Origin: Kutzneria buriramensis
Lineage (GTDB): Bacteria; Actinomycetota; Actinomycetes; Mycobacteriales; Pseudonocardiaceae
Reading direction: 5' to 3'
Length of the DNA: 64,000 bases
Assembly: GCF_003387475.1 (NCBI RefSeq)
Contig: NZ_QUNO01000034.1
Span: forward strand, 1-64,000
Shown here: piece after piece, positions 24,536 through 32,607 of the stretch
Position numbering within the stretch: position 1 is the first letter of the stretch
How the letters are laid out: every line of letters begins with the position of its first letter
Program-made: the position numbers and the translations under genes
Notes under the pieces: model-generated
What the model saw: only the letters and a program-made list of their open reading frames with translations
Told to the model about the DNA's origin: nothing
The model's database searches: none

Positions 24536-25419
24536 CGTCGCAGGAACAACTCCTGAGCACCGCGCTGCACGACATCGTCGCCGAGCAGCCCTTCGAGCCG
24601 GACCTGGTGGCCATCGAGCGCCGCGGCCGCCGCCTGCGGCGCCGAGCGACCATCCGGTTCGCCGGTGCCGGTGTCGCCGTCACGGTGGCGGCAGTCGCGA
24701 TCGGCACCTCCGTGGGCCCCCGAGGCCGGCCCGACGTGGCCGAGCCACCGCTGCTGCTGCTCGCCGACAAGATCGCGACGGCCCCGAAGGTCCCCGGCGA
24801 CGCGACCCTGATCAAGTCCGACGAGGCCGAGGACTCGGGCAAACGGTCCGTCGGCTGGGAACTGTGGGGCGACGACGGCACGGGCTACGTCAGCCTGGAC
24901 CGGGATCGCCTGCCGACGCTGGTCGCCGGCCACAACAGCGTGCGGGAGCCCGCGTTCGTCCAGGACGTCGCGGCGGCGGAATACGCCGCCAAGGCAGACC
25001 TGGACCGCGCCCGCGAGCGGATGGCCTACGACGCCTTCGGTCGCGACACCCATCCGGCGAACCCGAAATACGAGGTCGACGACTGGATCTGGACCAACAG
25101 CGTGAACGCGCTCAAGGTCGGCGCCGGCAACCCGGCCGTGCGCGAGGGCGTGATGCGGCTGATCTCCACGCTGCCGCACGTCACCGTCGAACCGACCGTG
25201 ACCAACGGCAAGCCCACCCTCACCCTCACGGACAACGAGCCGGCCGTCGAGGCCGGCATCAGGTCCATGCCCGCCTTCACCCAGATCCTGGTCGTCACCG
25301 CCGACACGGGCGTGCCGGTCCGGTTCCACGGCTACATCGGCAAGAAGGACACCGGCGGCGGCACCAACTACGAGATCTCCCGCGTCACGCTGGCCGACGT
25401 GGCCGCCGGCAGGTTCTGA
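24532..25419 (+). CDS. Single-pass membrane partner of ECF pair 1
   Basis: This is a 295-residue protein with a 40-residue cytoplasmic head (LLSTALHDIVAEQPFEPDLVAIERRGRRLRRRATIRF), one membrane helix (about 44-62, GAGVAVTVAAVAIGTSV) and a large outside domain. The head lacks the HxxxCxxC zinc motif of classic ZAS anti-sigma factors. This family (CU044_5270-like in style) is often found behind SigE-family sigma genes. Translation is coupled by a 4-base overlap. A role as membrane regulator of the sigma factor is inferred from position and topology alone. Confidence 0.8.
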   Translation: MTSQEQLLSTALHDIVAEQPFEPDLVAIERRGRRLRRRATIRFAGAGVAVTVAAVAIGTSVGPRGRPDVAEPPLLLLADKIATAPKVPGDATLIKSDEAEDSGKRSVGWELWGDDGTGYVSLDRDRLPTLVAGHNSVREPAFVQDVAAAEYAAKADLDRARERMAYDAFGRDTHPANPKYEVDDWIWTNSVNALKVGAGNPAVREGVMRLISTLPHVTVEPTVTNGKPTLTLTDNEPAVEAGIRSMPAFTQILVVTADTGVPVRFHGYIGKKDTGGGTNYEISRVTLADVAAGRF

Positions 25420-25424
25420 CGTGG

Positions 25425-26885
25425 TCAGCGGCCGGCCGGGTCGGCGATCGACGCGGCCTTTCCGCGCATCGCCGACAGGACCGCGGCCAGCACCATGACA
25501 CCGGTCAGCGTGTAGAAGGCCGTGCCGAGGCCGTCGGTGAAGACGGTGGCGAGTTCCCCGTGCAGGCTCGTGGTTCCGACGAAGATCGCGAACGCCGTGC
25601 CGCGCGGGATGGCGTTCGCGGCGACGAGAATGGCCGTGGTGAAGGAGAACACCATGCCGATGCTGGCGAACGTCCTCAGCAGACCGGAGGCGATGCCCAG
25701 CCGTTGCGGCGGAACGGCCTTCATCACCGCCGAGCTGTTGGCCGGGTAGAACAGGCTGCCGCCGATCATGATCACCGCGTTGCCGAGCGCGGCCAGCCAG
25801 AGGCCGCTGGTCGTCGTCATCTGCGCGAAAATCACCAGCGCCACAACGGAAATCGCCAGTCCGACGGTTGCCGGGATCACCGGACCCAGCCGGTCGGCCA
25901 GCCGCCCCGCGTAGGGGCCCACCGCCGCGCCGATCACGTAGCCGGGCAGCATCAGCAGGGACGCGTCGATCGGGCTCAGGCCACGCGGACCCTGCAGGTA
26001 CATGATCACCAGGAACAGCACCGCGAAGCTGCCCAGGCCCTGGAGGAGCGCGGCCAGCAGCGACGGCGTCACCGTGGGGATGCGGAACAGGAACAGGTCC
26101 AGGGTCGGCTCCTGCTGCCGTTTCTCGATGAGCACGAAGACCGCCAGCAGCGCCAGGCCGCCGATCAGGTAGCCGATCACCTTGGCGCTCAACGGTTCCG
26201 AGGCCAGTTCGGTCATCGCCCAGGCCACCCCGAACAGGCCAAGGCCCAGCGTGATCGCGCCCGGCAGGTCGAGCCGCCGGCGGGTGCGCGGGCCGGCGTC
26301 GTGCAGGACCCTCGCCGCCAGGACCAGCGCGATCACGCCGATCGGCAGGTTGATCCAGAAGATCCAGCGCCAGGACACGTAGGTGACGATCACGCCACCG
26401 AGCAGGACGCCCAGCACCGAGCCCACCGAGTAGCCGAGCGCGTTGAAGCCGTACGCGCGGCCCCGCTCGGCCGGCGGGTACAGCTCGGAGATGATCGCGC
26501 CGCTGTTGGCCGCGATCAGGGCGGCGCCGATCCCTTGCAGGACCCGGAATCCGATGATCGCCACCGCGTTCCACGCCACCGCGCACAGCACCGACCCCAG
26601 CACGAACACCGCGAACCCGGCCCGGTACATCCGCACCCGGCCGAACATGTCCCCCAGCCGTCCCAGCTGCGTTGCCAGCACCGTGACGACCAGCAGGTAG
26701 CCGATCACCACCCAGGTCACCGCCGACAGCGAGACGCCCAGGTCGTGCTCGATCGCCGGCAGCGCCAGCACCACGATCGTGCCGTCCACCGCCGCGATGA
26801 GCACCCCGATCATCACCACCAGCATCCCCAACGTGCGCCGCCTGCCGGTTGTCACCGACCCGCCCGCTTCCCGATCGCCACGCAT
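25425..26885 (-). CDS. MFS exporter, DHA2 (14-helix) type
   Basis: This 486-residue drug/proton antiporter has motif C-like and motif A features: VDGTIVVLALPAI in helix 1, LGRLGDMFGRVRMYRAG after helix 2, and GYSVGSVLGVLLGGVIVTYVSWRWIFWINLPIG in helices 5-6. This is the EmrB/QacA subfamily that exports drugs or self-made antibiotics. Start ATG 26885. It ends only 5 bases from the opposite ECF partner gene. Upstream (26944-26963) is a near-perfect 20-bp palindrome that would suit a MarR or TetR repressor, but no such regulator is next to it. Confidence 0.92.
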   Translation of the reverse strand: MRGDREAGGSVTTGRRRTLGMLVVMIGVLIAAVDGTIVVLALPAIEHDLGVSLSAVTWVVIGYLLVVTVLATQLGRLGDMFGRVRMYRAGFAVFVLGSVLCAVAWNAVAIIGFRVLQGIGAALIAANSGAIISELYPPAERGRAYGFNALGYSVGSVLGVLLGGVIVTYVSWRWIFWINLPIGVIALVLAARVLHDAGPRTRRRLDLPGAITLGLGLFGVAWAMTELASEPLSAKVIGYLIGGLALLAVFVLIEKRQQEPTLDLFLFRIPTVTPSLLAALLQGLGSFAVLFLVIMYLQGPRGLSPIDASLLMLPGYVIGAAVGPYAGRLADRLGPVIPATVGLAISVVALVIFAQMTTTSGLWLAALGNAVIMIGGSLFYPANSSAVMKAVPPQRLGIASGLLRTFASIGMVFSFTTAILVAANAIPRGTAFAIFVGTTSLHGELATVFTDGLGTAFYTLTGVMVLAAVLSAMRGKAASIADPAGR

Positions 26886-26943
26886 CGCCGCCCCCGTCTC
26901 GTCTTCGGCCTGGCCGCGGCCCTCGGCCCGCCGCCATCCACGT

Positions 26944-26963
26944 CTAGGATGCTAGCATTCTAG
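26944..26963. promoter_or_regulatory. 20-bp palindrome upstream of the MFS exporter
   Basis: CTAGGATGCTAGCATTCTAG is self-complementary except for one pair (G/T at positions 5 and 16). It is AT-rich in a 70 percent GC region and lies 58 bp upstream of the exporter start. It is a likely operator. The regulator is not adjacent. Confidence 0.6.
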
Positions 26964-27061
26964 CGTCATGGCGAGCGGGGCCGGCATCCTCGACGCGCCA
27001 TGGCCTGAAATCCCGTGCAGCAACGAAATTCCACCCCGGCGGAAGTGAGACAGAGGAAAGG

Positions 27062-27160
27062 GTGACCGAGAACGGCGAACCCTCAACGCCGCACGACTGG
27101 ACTGCCCGAGTGACGGAGCCGGTCACCCTCCACAATAGACATGCTCCCAACGCCAAGTGA
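27062..27160 (+). CDS. Possible 32-residue small protein
   Basis: GTG 27062 sits behind AGAGGAAAGG and opens a frame reading VTENGEPSTPHDWTARVTEP and so on to TGA at 27160. It is hydrophilic and has no known relatives that I recognise. The only support is the ribosome site and sensible composition. It occupies part of the 400-bp gap 26886-27286, which otherwise holds the palindrome at 26944 and nothing else that I can see. Confidence 0.25.
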   Translation: MTENGEPSTPHDWTARVTEPVTLHNRHAPNAK

Positions 27161-27286
27161 CCGCTGCCATCCCTACCCCTGCTCCGATCAGGGATCAGAT
27201 CCCCCCTTTGAGATCAACCTCCACGGCCGCCTCCCGCTACTACGCTTGACCGCACACTGGTGCGCCCACAGAATGCGGTGAAACCC

Positions 27287-28507
27287 ATGACAGCTATGGA
27301 AACCGGGGAATCGGCCAGACTTCTCAGGGAGATGGCCCGGCCGTTCGTCGGGGACTGCCCGGACCTGGCTCTCCAGAAGGCGATGGTGGAGGCGCTGGAA
27401 GGGGGCATCAAGAAGGACACCTCCCACGACAAGCACGTGATGTTCGTCGGCGCGTTCGAGCTTCCCGTCATCCCGGCCAGCCAGCAGGACTTCGACCAGA
27501 TCAAGCTGGTGGACCTGCCGTCGAACTTCGAGGCGGACGGGACCCTCGCCCATTCGCTGCCCGGCAACCTGAACGGGTTCGAGCTGGTCGAGGCGATCGG
27601 CATCCAGGGCCAACTGGTCCGCTTCAGCCTGCTCACGATGAACGCGGCCCGCCAGCTGGACTACCTGCGCCGCAGCGGGTTCGTCGGGAAGGGCTGGAAG
27701 GTCGTCGTCGAGATCCACTACTACCGCAGGCGCCAGACCGTGGTGAAGGACATTCTGCACAAGGACACCTACGGGCAGACGCTGTTCGTCAACCTGAACT
27801 ACGACACGGAAGTGGACATCCCGGGGCCGGAGTACATCCTGAACCCGGCGGTGGTCGACGAGCACGAGGCGCAGATCGTGCTGACGCTGCCGGAGAAGTT
27901 CATGGACGACCTGCGGTGGGTCCGTGGCCAGCTGGGCCGACCCACCGAGATCAGTATCGCGACGGTCAAGCCGAAGCAGTTCGTGGCGTTCGTGGACGAG
28001 GCGATCCACCACATGAGCCCGCAGCTGGGCGGCCGGACGGTCACCAGCAACCAGCTCCTCACCTTCCTGGGCAAGACCTACAGCGAGAAACACGTGCAGG
28101 ATGCCAAGGCCGCGCGCAAGGCGTTCCGTTCGGCGCCGTCGACCATCAAGGGGATGGTCCGGGCCCTGCACAAGTCGCCCAAGCCGTTCTCCCAGTACCT
28201 CAAGGTGATTCAGGTGGACCAGGTCATGTGGTTCAACCTGATGGAACTCGCCGAGACGCCGAACGCCGTGATCAACCGGCTCGCCCTCACGGACGCGCGC
28301 CTGCGCGCCGACCTCATCGACGAGCTGCTGGACGAGAACTGGGAGGGCTACAGCAACGTCTCCATCCCCGGAGCCGGCACGGCGCCGCTGGCCGAGGGCA
28401 AGCTCAAGCGGCAGGCGAGCCGTGACGCGCTCACCGGCCCGGTGCCGGCGCCGACCACGGACGACCGCCGCTTCTTCCGGACCTGGGTGCGGGTCATCAA
28501 GCTCTGA
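27287..28507 (+). CDS. Unrecognised 406-residue protein
   Basis: The protein is soluble, with no signal peptide or membrane helix. The N-terminal third mixes helices and strands (LLREMARPFVGDCPDLALQK, VMFVGAFELPVIP). The middle has strand-rich stretches such as WKVVVEIHYYRRR and TLFVNLNYDTEVDIPGPEYIL. The C-terminal part is helical and ends RRFFRTWVRVIKL. Composition and codon use are normal for the window, so it is a real gene. The start is ATG 27287; GTG 27260 and ATG 27296 are alternatives, none with a strong ribosome site. It is alone, convergent with sigJ across a strong terminator. I do not know its family. Confidence 0.8.
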   Translation: MTAMETGESARLLREMARPFVGDCPDLALQKAMVEALEGGIKKDTSHDKHVMFVGAFELPVIPASQQDFDQIKLVDLPSNFEADGTLAHSLPGNLNGFELVEAIGIQGQLVRFSLLTMNAARQLDYLRRSGFVGKGWKVVVEIHYYRRRQTVVKDILHKDTYGQTLFVNLNYDTEVDIPGPEYILNPAVVDEHEAQIVLTLPEKFMDDLRWVRGQLGRPTEISIATVKPKQFVAFVDEAIHHMSPQLGGRTVTSNQLLTFLGKTYSEKHVQDAKAARKAFRSAPSTIKGMVRALHKSPKPFSQYLKVIQVDQVMWFNLMELAETPNAVINRLALTDARLRADLIDELLDENWEGYSNVSIPGAGTAPLAEGKLKRQASRDALTGPVPAPTTDDRRFFRTWVRVIKL

Positions 28508-28512
28508 CGGGT

Positions 28513-28539
28513 GCGGGCGCCGCCGGCGGCGGCGCCCGC
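28513..28539. terminator. Strong bidirectional hairpin
   Basis: Perfect 12-bp stem (28513-28524 with 28528-28539, all G/C) and a 3-base loop, between the convergent stops at 28507 (+) and 28544 (-). Confidence 0.8.
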
Positions 28540-28543
28540 GACG

Positions 28544-29413
28544 TCACGCCACCAGCCCGGCGAGCTTGGCGGGGTTCACCACCATCAGGGACCGCCGAAC
28601 CCCGTCCGCGGCGGCGTCGATGCCGATCAAGGCGACCGGCTCGCCGTCCCGGGTCATGAGCACGGCCTGACCGCCGTTGGCGTCGACGATCGACGCCTGA
28701 AGGCCGGTGCCGAACTTCGTCGCCATGCCGGCGATGAACCGGGCGACCCGTTCCCGGCCCACGACCGGCATCCGCGCGGCTGACACCACGCCGCCACCAT
28801 CGGAGTACGACACGGCGTCCTCGGTCAGCAGCTTCTCCAGCGCGGCGAGGTCGCCGCTGGTGGCGGCGGCCAGAAACGCGCCGAGCAGCCGGCTGCGCTC
28901 GGCCGGCGCGACGGGGGCGTGCCGCTCGTCGGCCAGGTGCACCCGGGCCCGCCGCGCCAGCTGCCGGGCGTTGGCCTCGGTGGTCTCCAGCACCTCGGCG
29001 ATGTCCCGGAACGAGTAGTCGAACGCCTCCCGCAGCACGTAGGCGGCGCGCTCGCGGGCCGGCAGGCGTTCCAGGAGCAGCAGAACCGCCAGGTCGAGGG
29101 CCTCGGCCCGCTCCGCGCCGAGGGTGGGGTCGTCCGCGGTGGACACGGGTTCGGGCAGCCACGGGCCGACGTAGACCTCGCGGCGGGCGCGGGCCGAGGT
29201 GACGGCGGTGATCGCCAGCCGGGTGGTGACCGTGGTGAGGAAGGCCGCCGGATTGCGCACGTCGTCGAGGTCGGTGCGGGCCCAGCGCAGCCACGCCTCC
29301 TGCAGCACGTCCTCGGCGTCGGCGACGCTGCCGAGCATCCGGTACGCGATGCCGAACAGGCTCGGCCGCACCTCGTCGAACTGGGCCAGGGCTTCGGCGC
29401 CGCCCACGACCAT
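28544..29413 (-). CDS. sigJ: SigJ-type ECF41 sigma factor with SnoaL-like tail
   Basis: This 289-residue factor has region 2 (about 8-75, LFGIAYRMLGSVADAEDVLQEAWLRW), region 4 (about 110-165, LPARERAAYVLREAFDYSFRDIAEVLETTEANARQLARRA) and a fused NTF2/SnoaL-like domain (about 180-289). The DGGG motif in YSDGGG and the late NPAKL are hallmarks of ECF41, where the tail controls activity in place of an anti-sigma factor. ATG 29413 lies directly behind AGGAGGAAGG. It faces the small gene and NmrA-like gene that carry the same promoter pattern, so the three form a self-activated regulon (inference). Confidence 0.9.
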   Translation of the reverse strand: MVVGGAEALAQFDEVRPSLFGIAYRMLGSVADAEDVLQEAWLRWARTDLDDVRNPAAFLTTVTTRLAITAVTSARARREVYVGPWLPEPVSTADDPTLGAERAEALDLAVLLLLERLPARERAAYVLREAFDYSFRDIAEVLETTEANARQLARRARVHLADERHAPVAPAERSRLLGAFLAAATSGDLAALEKLLTEDAVSYSDGGGVVSAARMPVVGRERVARFIAGMATKFGTGLQASIVDANGGQAVLMTRDGEPVALIGIDAAADGVRRSLMVVNPAKLAGLVA

Positions 29414-29440
29414 CCTTCCTCCTTCGTCGGTTCGCCCCCT

Positions 29441-29468
29441 CGACCGCGCGGCCGCCCGTTTCGTGACA
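29441..29468 (-). promoter_or_regulatory. ECF41-like promoter of sigJ
   Basis: TGTCACG (29462-29468), 16 bases, GGTCG (29441-29445) read on the minus strand, 28 bases before the sigJ ATG. The pattern matches the ECF41 -35 TGTCAC class I recall. Confidence 0.65.
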
Positions 29469-29476
29469 CGCCGCGC

Positions 29477-29504
29477 TGTCACGTCCGGCGCCGCTGCCCG
29501 GTCG
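29477..29504 (+). promoter_or_regulatory. ECF41-like promoter of the 52-residue gene
   Basis: TGTCACG (29477-29483), 16 bases, GGTCG (29500-29504). Start codon 30 bases downstream. Same spacing as the sigJ promoter. Confidence 0.65.
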
Positions 29505-29533
29505 TAGCGGGTGCTCCCGGCGGAAGGACACCA

Positions 29534-29692
29534 GTGATCGAGCCCGACAGCAATTCGGCGGACGAGTCCCGCGCGCCGCGGGACCCCGTTTCCGTGGCGG
29601 CGCGAATTCACCGGTTCGCGGCCCAGGTCGTGCGCATCTACCTGGGCCGGGACGACGAGCCGGAGCCGCCGCCGGACCCCGACCCGCCGTGA
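29534..29692 (+). CDS. Small 52-residue protein of the SigJ module
   Basis: GTG 29534 lies behind GGAAGGA with a 5-base gap. The protein is charged at both ends with a short amphipathic middle (VAARIHRFAAQVVRIYLGRD) and a proline-rich acidic tail (EPEPPPDPDPP). No signal peptide or known family. It has its own ECF41-like promoter, and another such promoter begins just past its stop, so it is probably a real member of the regulon. A role in the module is unknown. Confidence 0.6.
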   Translation: MIEPDSNSADESRAPRDPVSVAARIHRFAAQVVRIYLGRDDEPEPPPDPDPP

Positions 29693-29695
29693 CGC

Positions 29696-29723
29696 CGTCA
29701 CGTTTCGGCGCGCCGCGTGGTCG
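29696..29723 (+). promoter_or_regulatory. ECF41-like promoter of the NmrA-like gene
   Basis: CGTCACG (29696-29702), 16 bases, GGTCG (29719-29723). The 19 bases GGTCGAGGGGGCGAACCGA at its -10 side are identical to those in the sigJ promoter read on the other strand. Confidence 0.65.
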
Positions 29724-29753
29724 AGGGGGCGAACCGAGCGTGAGGAGAGACCG

Positions 29754-30497
29754 ATGCGAGTGGCGGTGGCCGGCGGGACCGGCCTAGTGGGCAAGCTGGT
29801 GGTGGCCGAGCTGGACGCCGCCGGGCACGAACCGGTGGTGCTGGCCCGGTCGACCGGCGTCGATCTGGTCAGCGGGGACGGCCTGCCCGGACGGCTGGCC
29901 GGCTGCGCGGAGATCGTCGACGTCACGAACATCGTCACCCTGCGGCGCCGGCAGGCGATCGGCTTCTTCGCCGCGACGGCGCACAACCTGGTCACCGCGG
30001 GCGCCGAGGCCGGCGTGCGGCAGGTGATCACGCTGTCCATCGTCGGCATCGACGACGTGGACCTCGGCTACTACGCCGGCAAGCGCACCCAGGAGGAGGT
30101 CGTGCGCAACGGCCCGCTGCCGTGGAGCATCCTGCGCGCCACCCAGTTCCACCAGTTCCCCGAGACCCTCATCGACGACACCCGCGGGCCGTTCGTGATC
30201 GTGCCGAGCTCGCTGTCGCAACCGGTCGCCGCGGCGGAGGTCGCCCGCGCGCTGGTCGCGCAGGTCGGGCAGGAACCGGCCAAGTATCTGCCGCCGATCG
30301 CCGGCCCGGAGACGATGCGGATGCCGGACATGGCCCGGCAGTTGGTGCGGGCCAAGGGTCTGCGCAAGGTCGTCGTCCCGGTGCGGCTGCCGGGCCGGGT
30401 CGGCCGCGGCATGGCCGGCGGCGCGCTGCTGCCGCACGAGCCGTACACCCAGGGCACGACGACCTTCGCCCAGTACCTCGAACGGAGCTTCGCATGA
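29754..30497 (+). CDS. NmrA-like NAD(P)-binding oxidoreductase/epimerase, SigJ target
   Basis: This 247-residue atypical SDR starts with the Rossmann loop VAVAGGTGLVGKLVV. It lacks a YxxxK at the usual site; the motif YYAGKRTQEE supplies YxxxK in the NmrA/SDR-a5 style. Later blocks are WSILRATQFHQFPE and RMPDMARQLVRAKG. ATG 29754 lies behind GAGGAGAGACCG. ECF41 genes are typically linked to such oxidoreductases or epimerases (COE family). Here it shares a promoter pattern with sigJ. Cofactor NAD(P)H likely; substrate unknown. Confidence 0.88.
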   Translation: MRVAVAGGTGLVGKLVVAELDAAGHEPVVLARSTGVDLVSGDGLPGRLAGCAEIVDVTNIVTLRRRQAIGFFAATAHNLVTAGAEAGVRQVITLSIVGIDDVDLGYYAGKRTQEEVVRNGPLPWSILRATQFHQFPETLIDDTRGPFVIVPSSLSQPVAAAEVARALVAQVGQEPAKYLPPIAGPETMRMPDMARQLVRAKGLRKVVVPVRLPGRVGRGMAGGALLPHEPYTQGTTTFAQYLERSFA

Positions 30498-31353
30498 ACA
30501 CCAGTTCATCGCCGCCACGCCCGGCACCGCGGCCGCGCCGATCACGTTGGTGGGCAGCGCGAAGGCGGTGCTGCACGACCCGCTGTTCAACCCGGGCGAC
30601 ACCGACTGCCCGACCGGGCAGGTCGGCTACGGCATGTGGCTCCAGGGCGCGAGTTACTGGAATCTCAAGGGCTTCACCGTCACCAGTTCCAAGAAGGGCA
30701 TCGTCATGGACGGCGCCCAGCACGTCACGATCGACGGCGTCACCGTGCACGACATCGGGTACGAGGGCTTGCACTTCCGCAAGAGCAGCGCCTACGGCGT
30801 GATCAAGAACTCCACCGTCTACAACACCGGCCTGGAGCAGCCGGGCTTCGGCGAGGGGGTGTACCTGGGCTCCGCCAACAGCAACTGGGCCTGTTACGGC
30901 GCGAACGGCGGCAAGTCGCCCGACGGCGGCAACTTCGTCCAGGTGCTGAACAACAAGATCGGGCCGAACGTGGCCGCCGAGGGTGTCGACATCAAGGAGG
31001 GCACGCACGACGGCCTGATCTCGGGCAACACCTTCGACGGGACCGGGGAGAAGAACGAGAACTCCGGCGACTCGGTGATCGACGTCAAGGGCGACAAGTA
31101 CACGATCACCGGCAACACCGCGAAAAACGCCTTCCTGGACACCTTCCAGGTGCACAACGTCTGGCAGAAGACGGGGTGCGGCAACACGTTCAGCAAGAAC
31201 ACGCTGACCGTGACCAGCGCCGACGGCTACGGCATCAACGTGACCGACCAGAGCCAGTGCACGTCCTCGAAGTCGCCGAACATCGTCGGCGCCTCGAACA
31301 AGAGCACCGGCGGCAAGGGCCTGTCCAAGGTGCCGACGACGCCCGGCATCTGA
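30498..31353 (+). pseudogene. 5'-truncated right-handed beta-helix (pectate-lyase-like) protein
   Basis: The family frame is already in progress right after the epimerase stop: QFIAATPGTAAAPITLVGSAKAVL, a typical first turn of actinomycete beta-helix polysaccharide enzymes. Then come parallel-helix turns such as GIVMDGAQHVTIDGVTVHD and GLISGNTFDGTGEKNENSGDSVIDV. The signal peptide and first turns that such secreted proteins need are missing, and the frame has no start near a ribosome site except a weak GTG at 30547. A deletion that joined the end of the epimerase to this gene explains it. The remaining 285 codons are intact, so the break is recent. Confidence 0.7.
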
Positions 31354-31365
31354 CCACAGTGGAGG

Positions 31366-31409
31366 GTGGGGCCGTCCCGCATGTCAGCCGCGATGCCGGC
31401 CGGCCCCAC
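31366..31409 (+). terminator. Weak hairpin after the beta-helix gene
   Basis: GTGGGGCC (31366-31373) and GGCCCCAC (31402-31409) pair perfectly, with a 28-base loop, just past the stop at 31353. Confidence 0.35.
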
Positions 31410-31501
31410 TTCCCGTGGAAAAGATCGTGGTTGCGCGACCGGCGGTCGCGCTGCCATGATCTGGGCATGACCGAGAGAAAGGGCGTGTCCGCCCTGGCGC
31501 G

Positions 31502-32581
31502 ATGACGCGCCGACCGCGGCGTGAGTTCCGCCGCGTCGAGGTTTCCGAGTTCCGGCCCCAGCTCGCGCGATCGCGCACGGAGTGGCTCGACCACGGGCTG
31601 AGCACCTCCTCCGCCGACCGTCCGGCAGCGGAAGAGGCCGTGACCAGGCTGTATTCCCTATTGGGGCAGCCGCCGCCCGAGTTCGTCTGGATCGGCTCGC
31701 CCGGGGCCGTCGGCACCGTGCTCGAACCGTCCGCCACCGTGCTGCGCTCGTACGGCGATCTGCCGCTGGTCAGCCGGCTGGCCAATCTCCTGTCCGCGCT
31801 GCGCCAACGGCTCGACGAGCACCTCAAGCCGCACAATCTATCCGTTGTGGACAGCGAGGTGCGGCAGCCGCTGCGCGAGTCGTTGCGGGTGGCGGTGGCC
31901 GACCGGATACGGGCCGAGGTGAACAAGCACTACGGCCTCTACTGGTACGGCCAGCAGGAGGCCGAGTGGGTGGCGTTCTACCAGGCGTGCCAGCAGGTTC
32001 TGGGCATCGAGCTCGATCCGGGGGACGCCGAGCAGCTGGAGTTGTGGGCGGCCACGGTCCGGTCCTGCGGCTGGTGGTGGCCACGTGAGGGCCGCTGTGT
32101 GATGGCCGAGCGGCCGCTGGCGATCAGGCTGGACAGCCAGCGGCGGCTGCACCACGAGGACGGGCCCGCCATCCTGTTCCCGGACGGCTGGGCGGTGCAC
32201 TGCTGGCACGGCGCGCGCGTGCCGGAGTGGGTGGTGGCGGACCCGACCGTCGAACGGATCACCGCCGAGCGCAACATCGAGGTGCGCCGCTGCGCGATCG
32301 AACACCTGGGCTGGCCCAACTACATCGAGCGGGCGGGCCTGCGGTTGCTGGGCCGCGCACCGGATCCCGGCAATCCCGGCCGCGAACTGCGCCTGTACGA
32401 CGACAAGTCGCCGTTGAAGGTACGGCTTCTGTTGGCGGTCAACGGTTCCGTCGAACGCGACGGCACGCGCCGCTGGTACGGGCTGCGGGTGCCGCCGTGG
32501 TTCACCGACCCGGTCGAGGCCGCCGGCTGGTCCTACGGCCTGACCGGCGCCCAGTACGCGCGGCTGCAACGCCGCACCTGA
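31502..32581 (+). CDS. DUF6745-type protein
   Basis: This 359-residue soluble protein has a helical N-terminal half (VSRLANLLSALRQRLDEHLK, AEWVAFYQACQQVLGI) and a C-terminal half with the repeating pattern LHHEDGPAILFPDGWAVHCWHG, EWVV, then LGRAPDPGNPGRELRLYDD. This is the arrangement of a conserved actinobacterial family (DUF6745 as I recall) with no known role. ATG 31502; only a weak ribosome site. It is followed at 27 bp by a small gene on the same strand that likely shares its transcript and resembles the same tail region in its WRPVTRTGVELVRGEDG part. Confidence 0.75.
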   Translation: MTRRPRREFRRVEVSEFRPQLARSRTEWLDHGLSTSSADRPAAEEAVTRLYSLLGQPPPEFVWIGSPGAVGTVLEPSATVLRSYGDLPLVSRLANLLSALRQRLDEHLKPHNLSVVDSEVRQPLRESLRVAVADRIRAEVNKHYGLYWYGQQEAEWVAFYQACQQVLGIELDPGDAEQLELWAATVRSCGWWWPREGRCVMAERPLAIRLDSQRRLHHEDGPAILFPDGWAVHCWHGARVPEWVVADPTVERITAERNIEVRRCAIEHLGWPNYIERAGLRLLGRAPDPGNPGRELRLYDDKSPLKVRLLLAVNGSVERDGTRRWYGLRVPPWFTDPVEAAGWSYGLTGAQYARLQRRT

Positions 32582-32607
32582 ACCCCGACTCCCCCAAGGT
32601 GATCACC

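Noticed and set aside
24864-26963. 699-codon plus-strand frame across the ECF partner and exporter
   Set aside because: Arg/His/Gln-rich shadow opposite a clear 14-helix transporter.
26944-27156. 70-codon minus-strand gene upstream of the exporter
   Set aside because: It starts without a ribosome site, crosses the palindrome and shows no family pattern.
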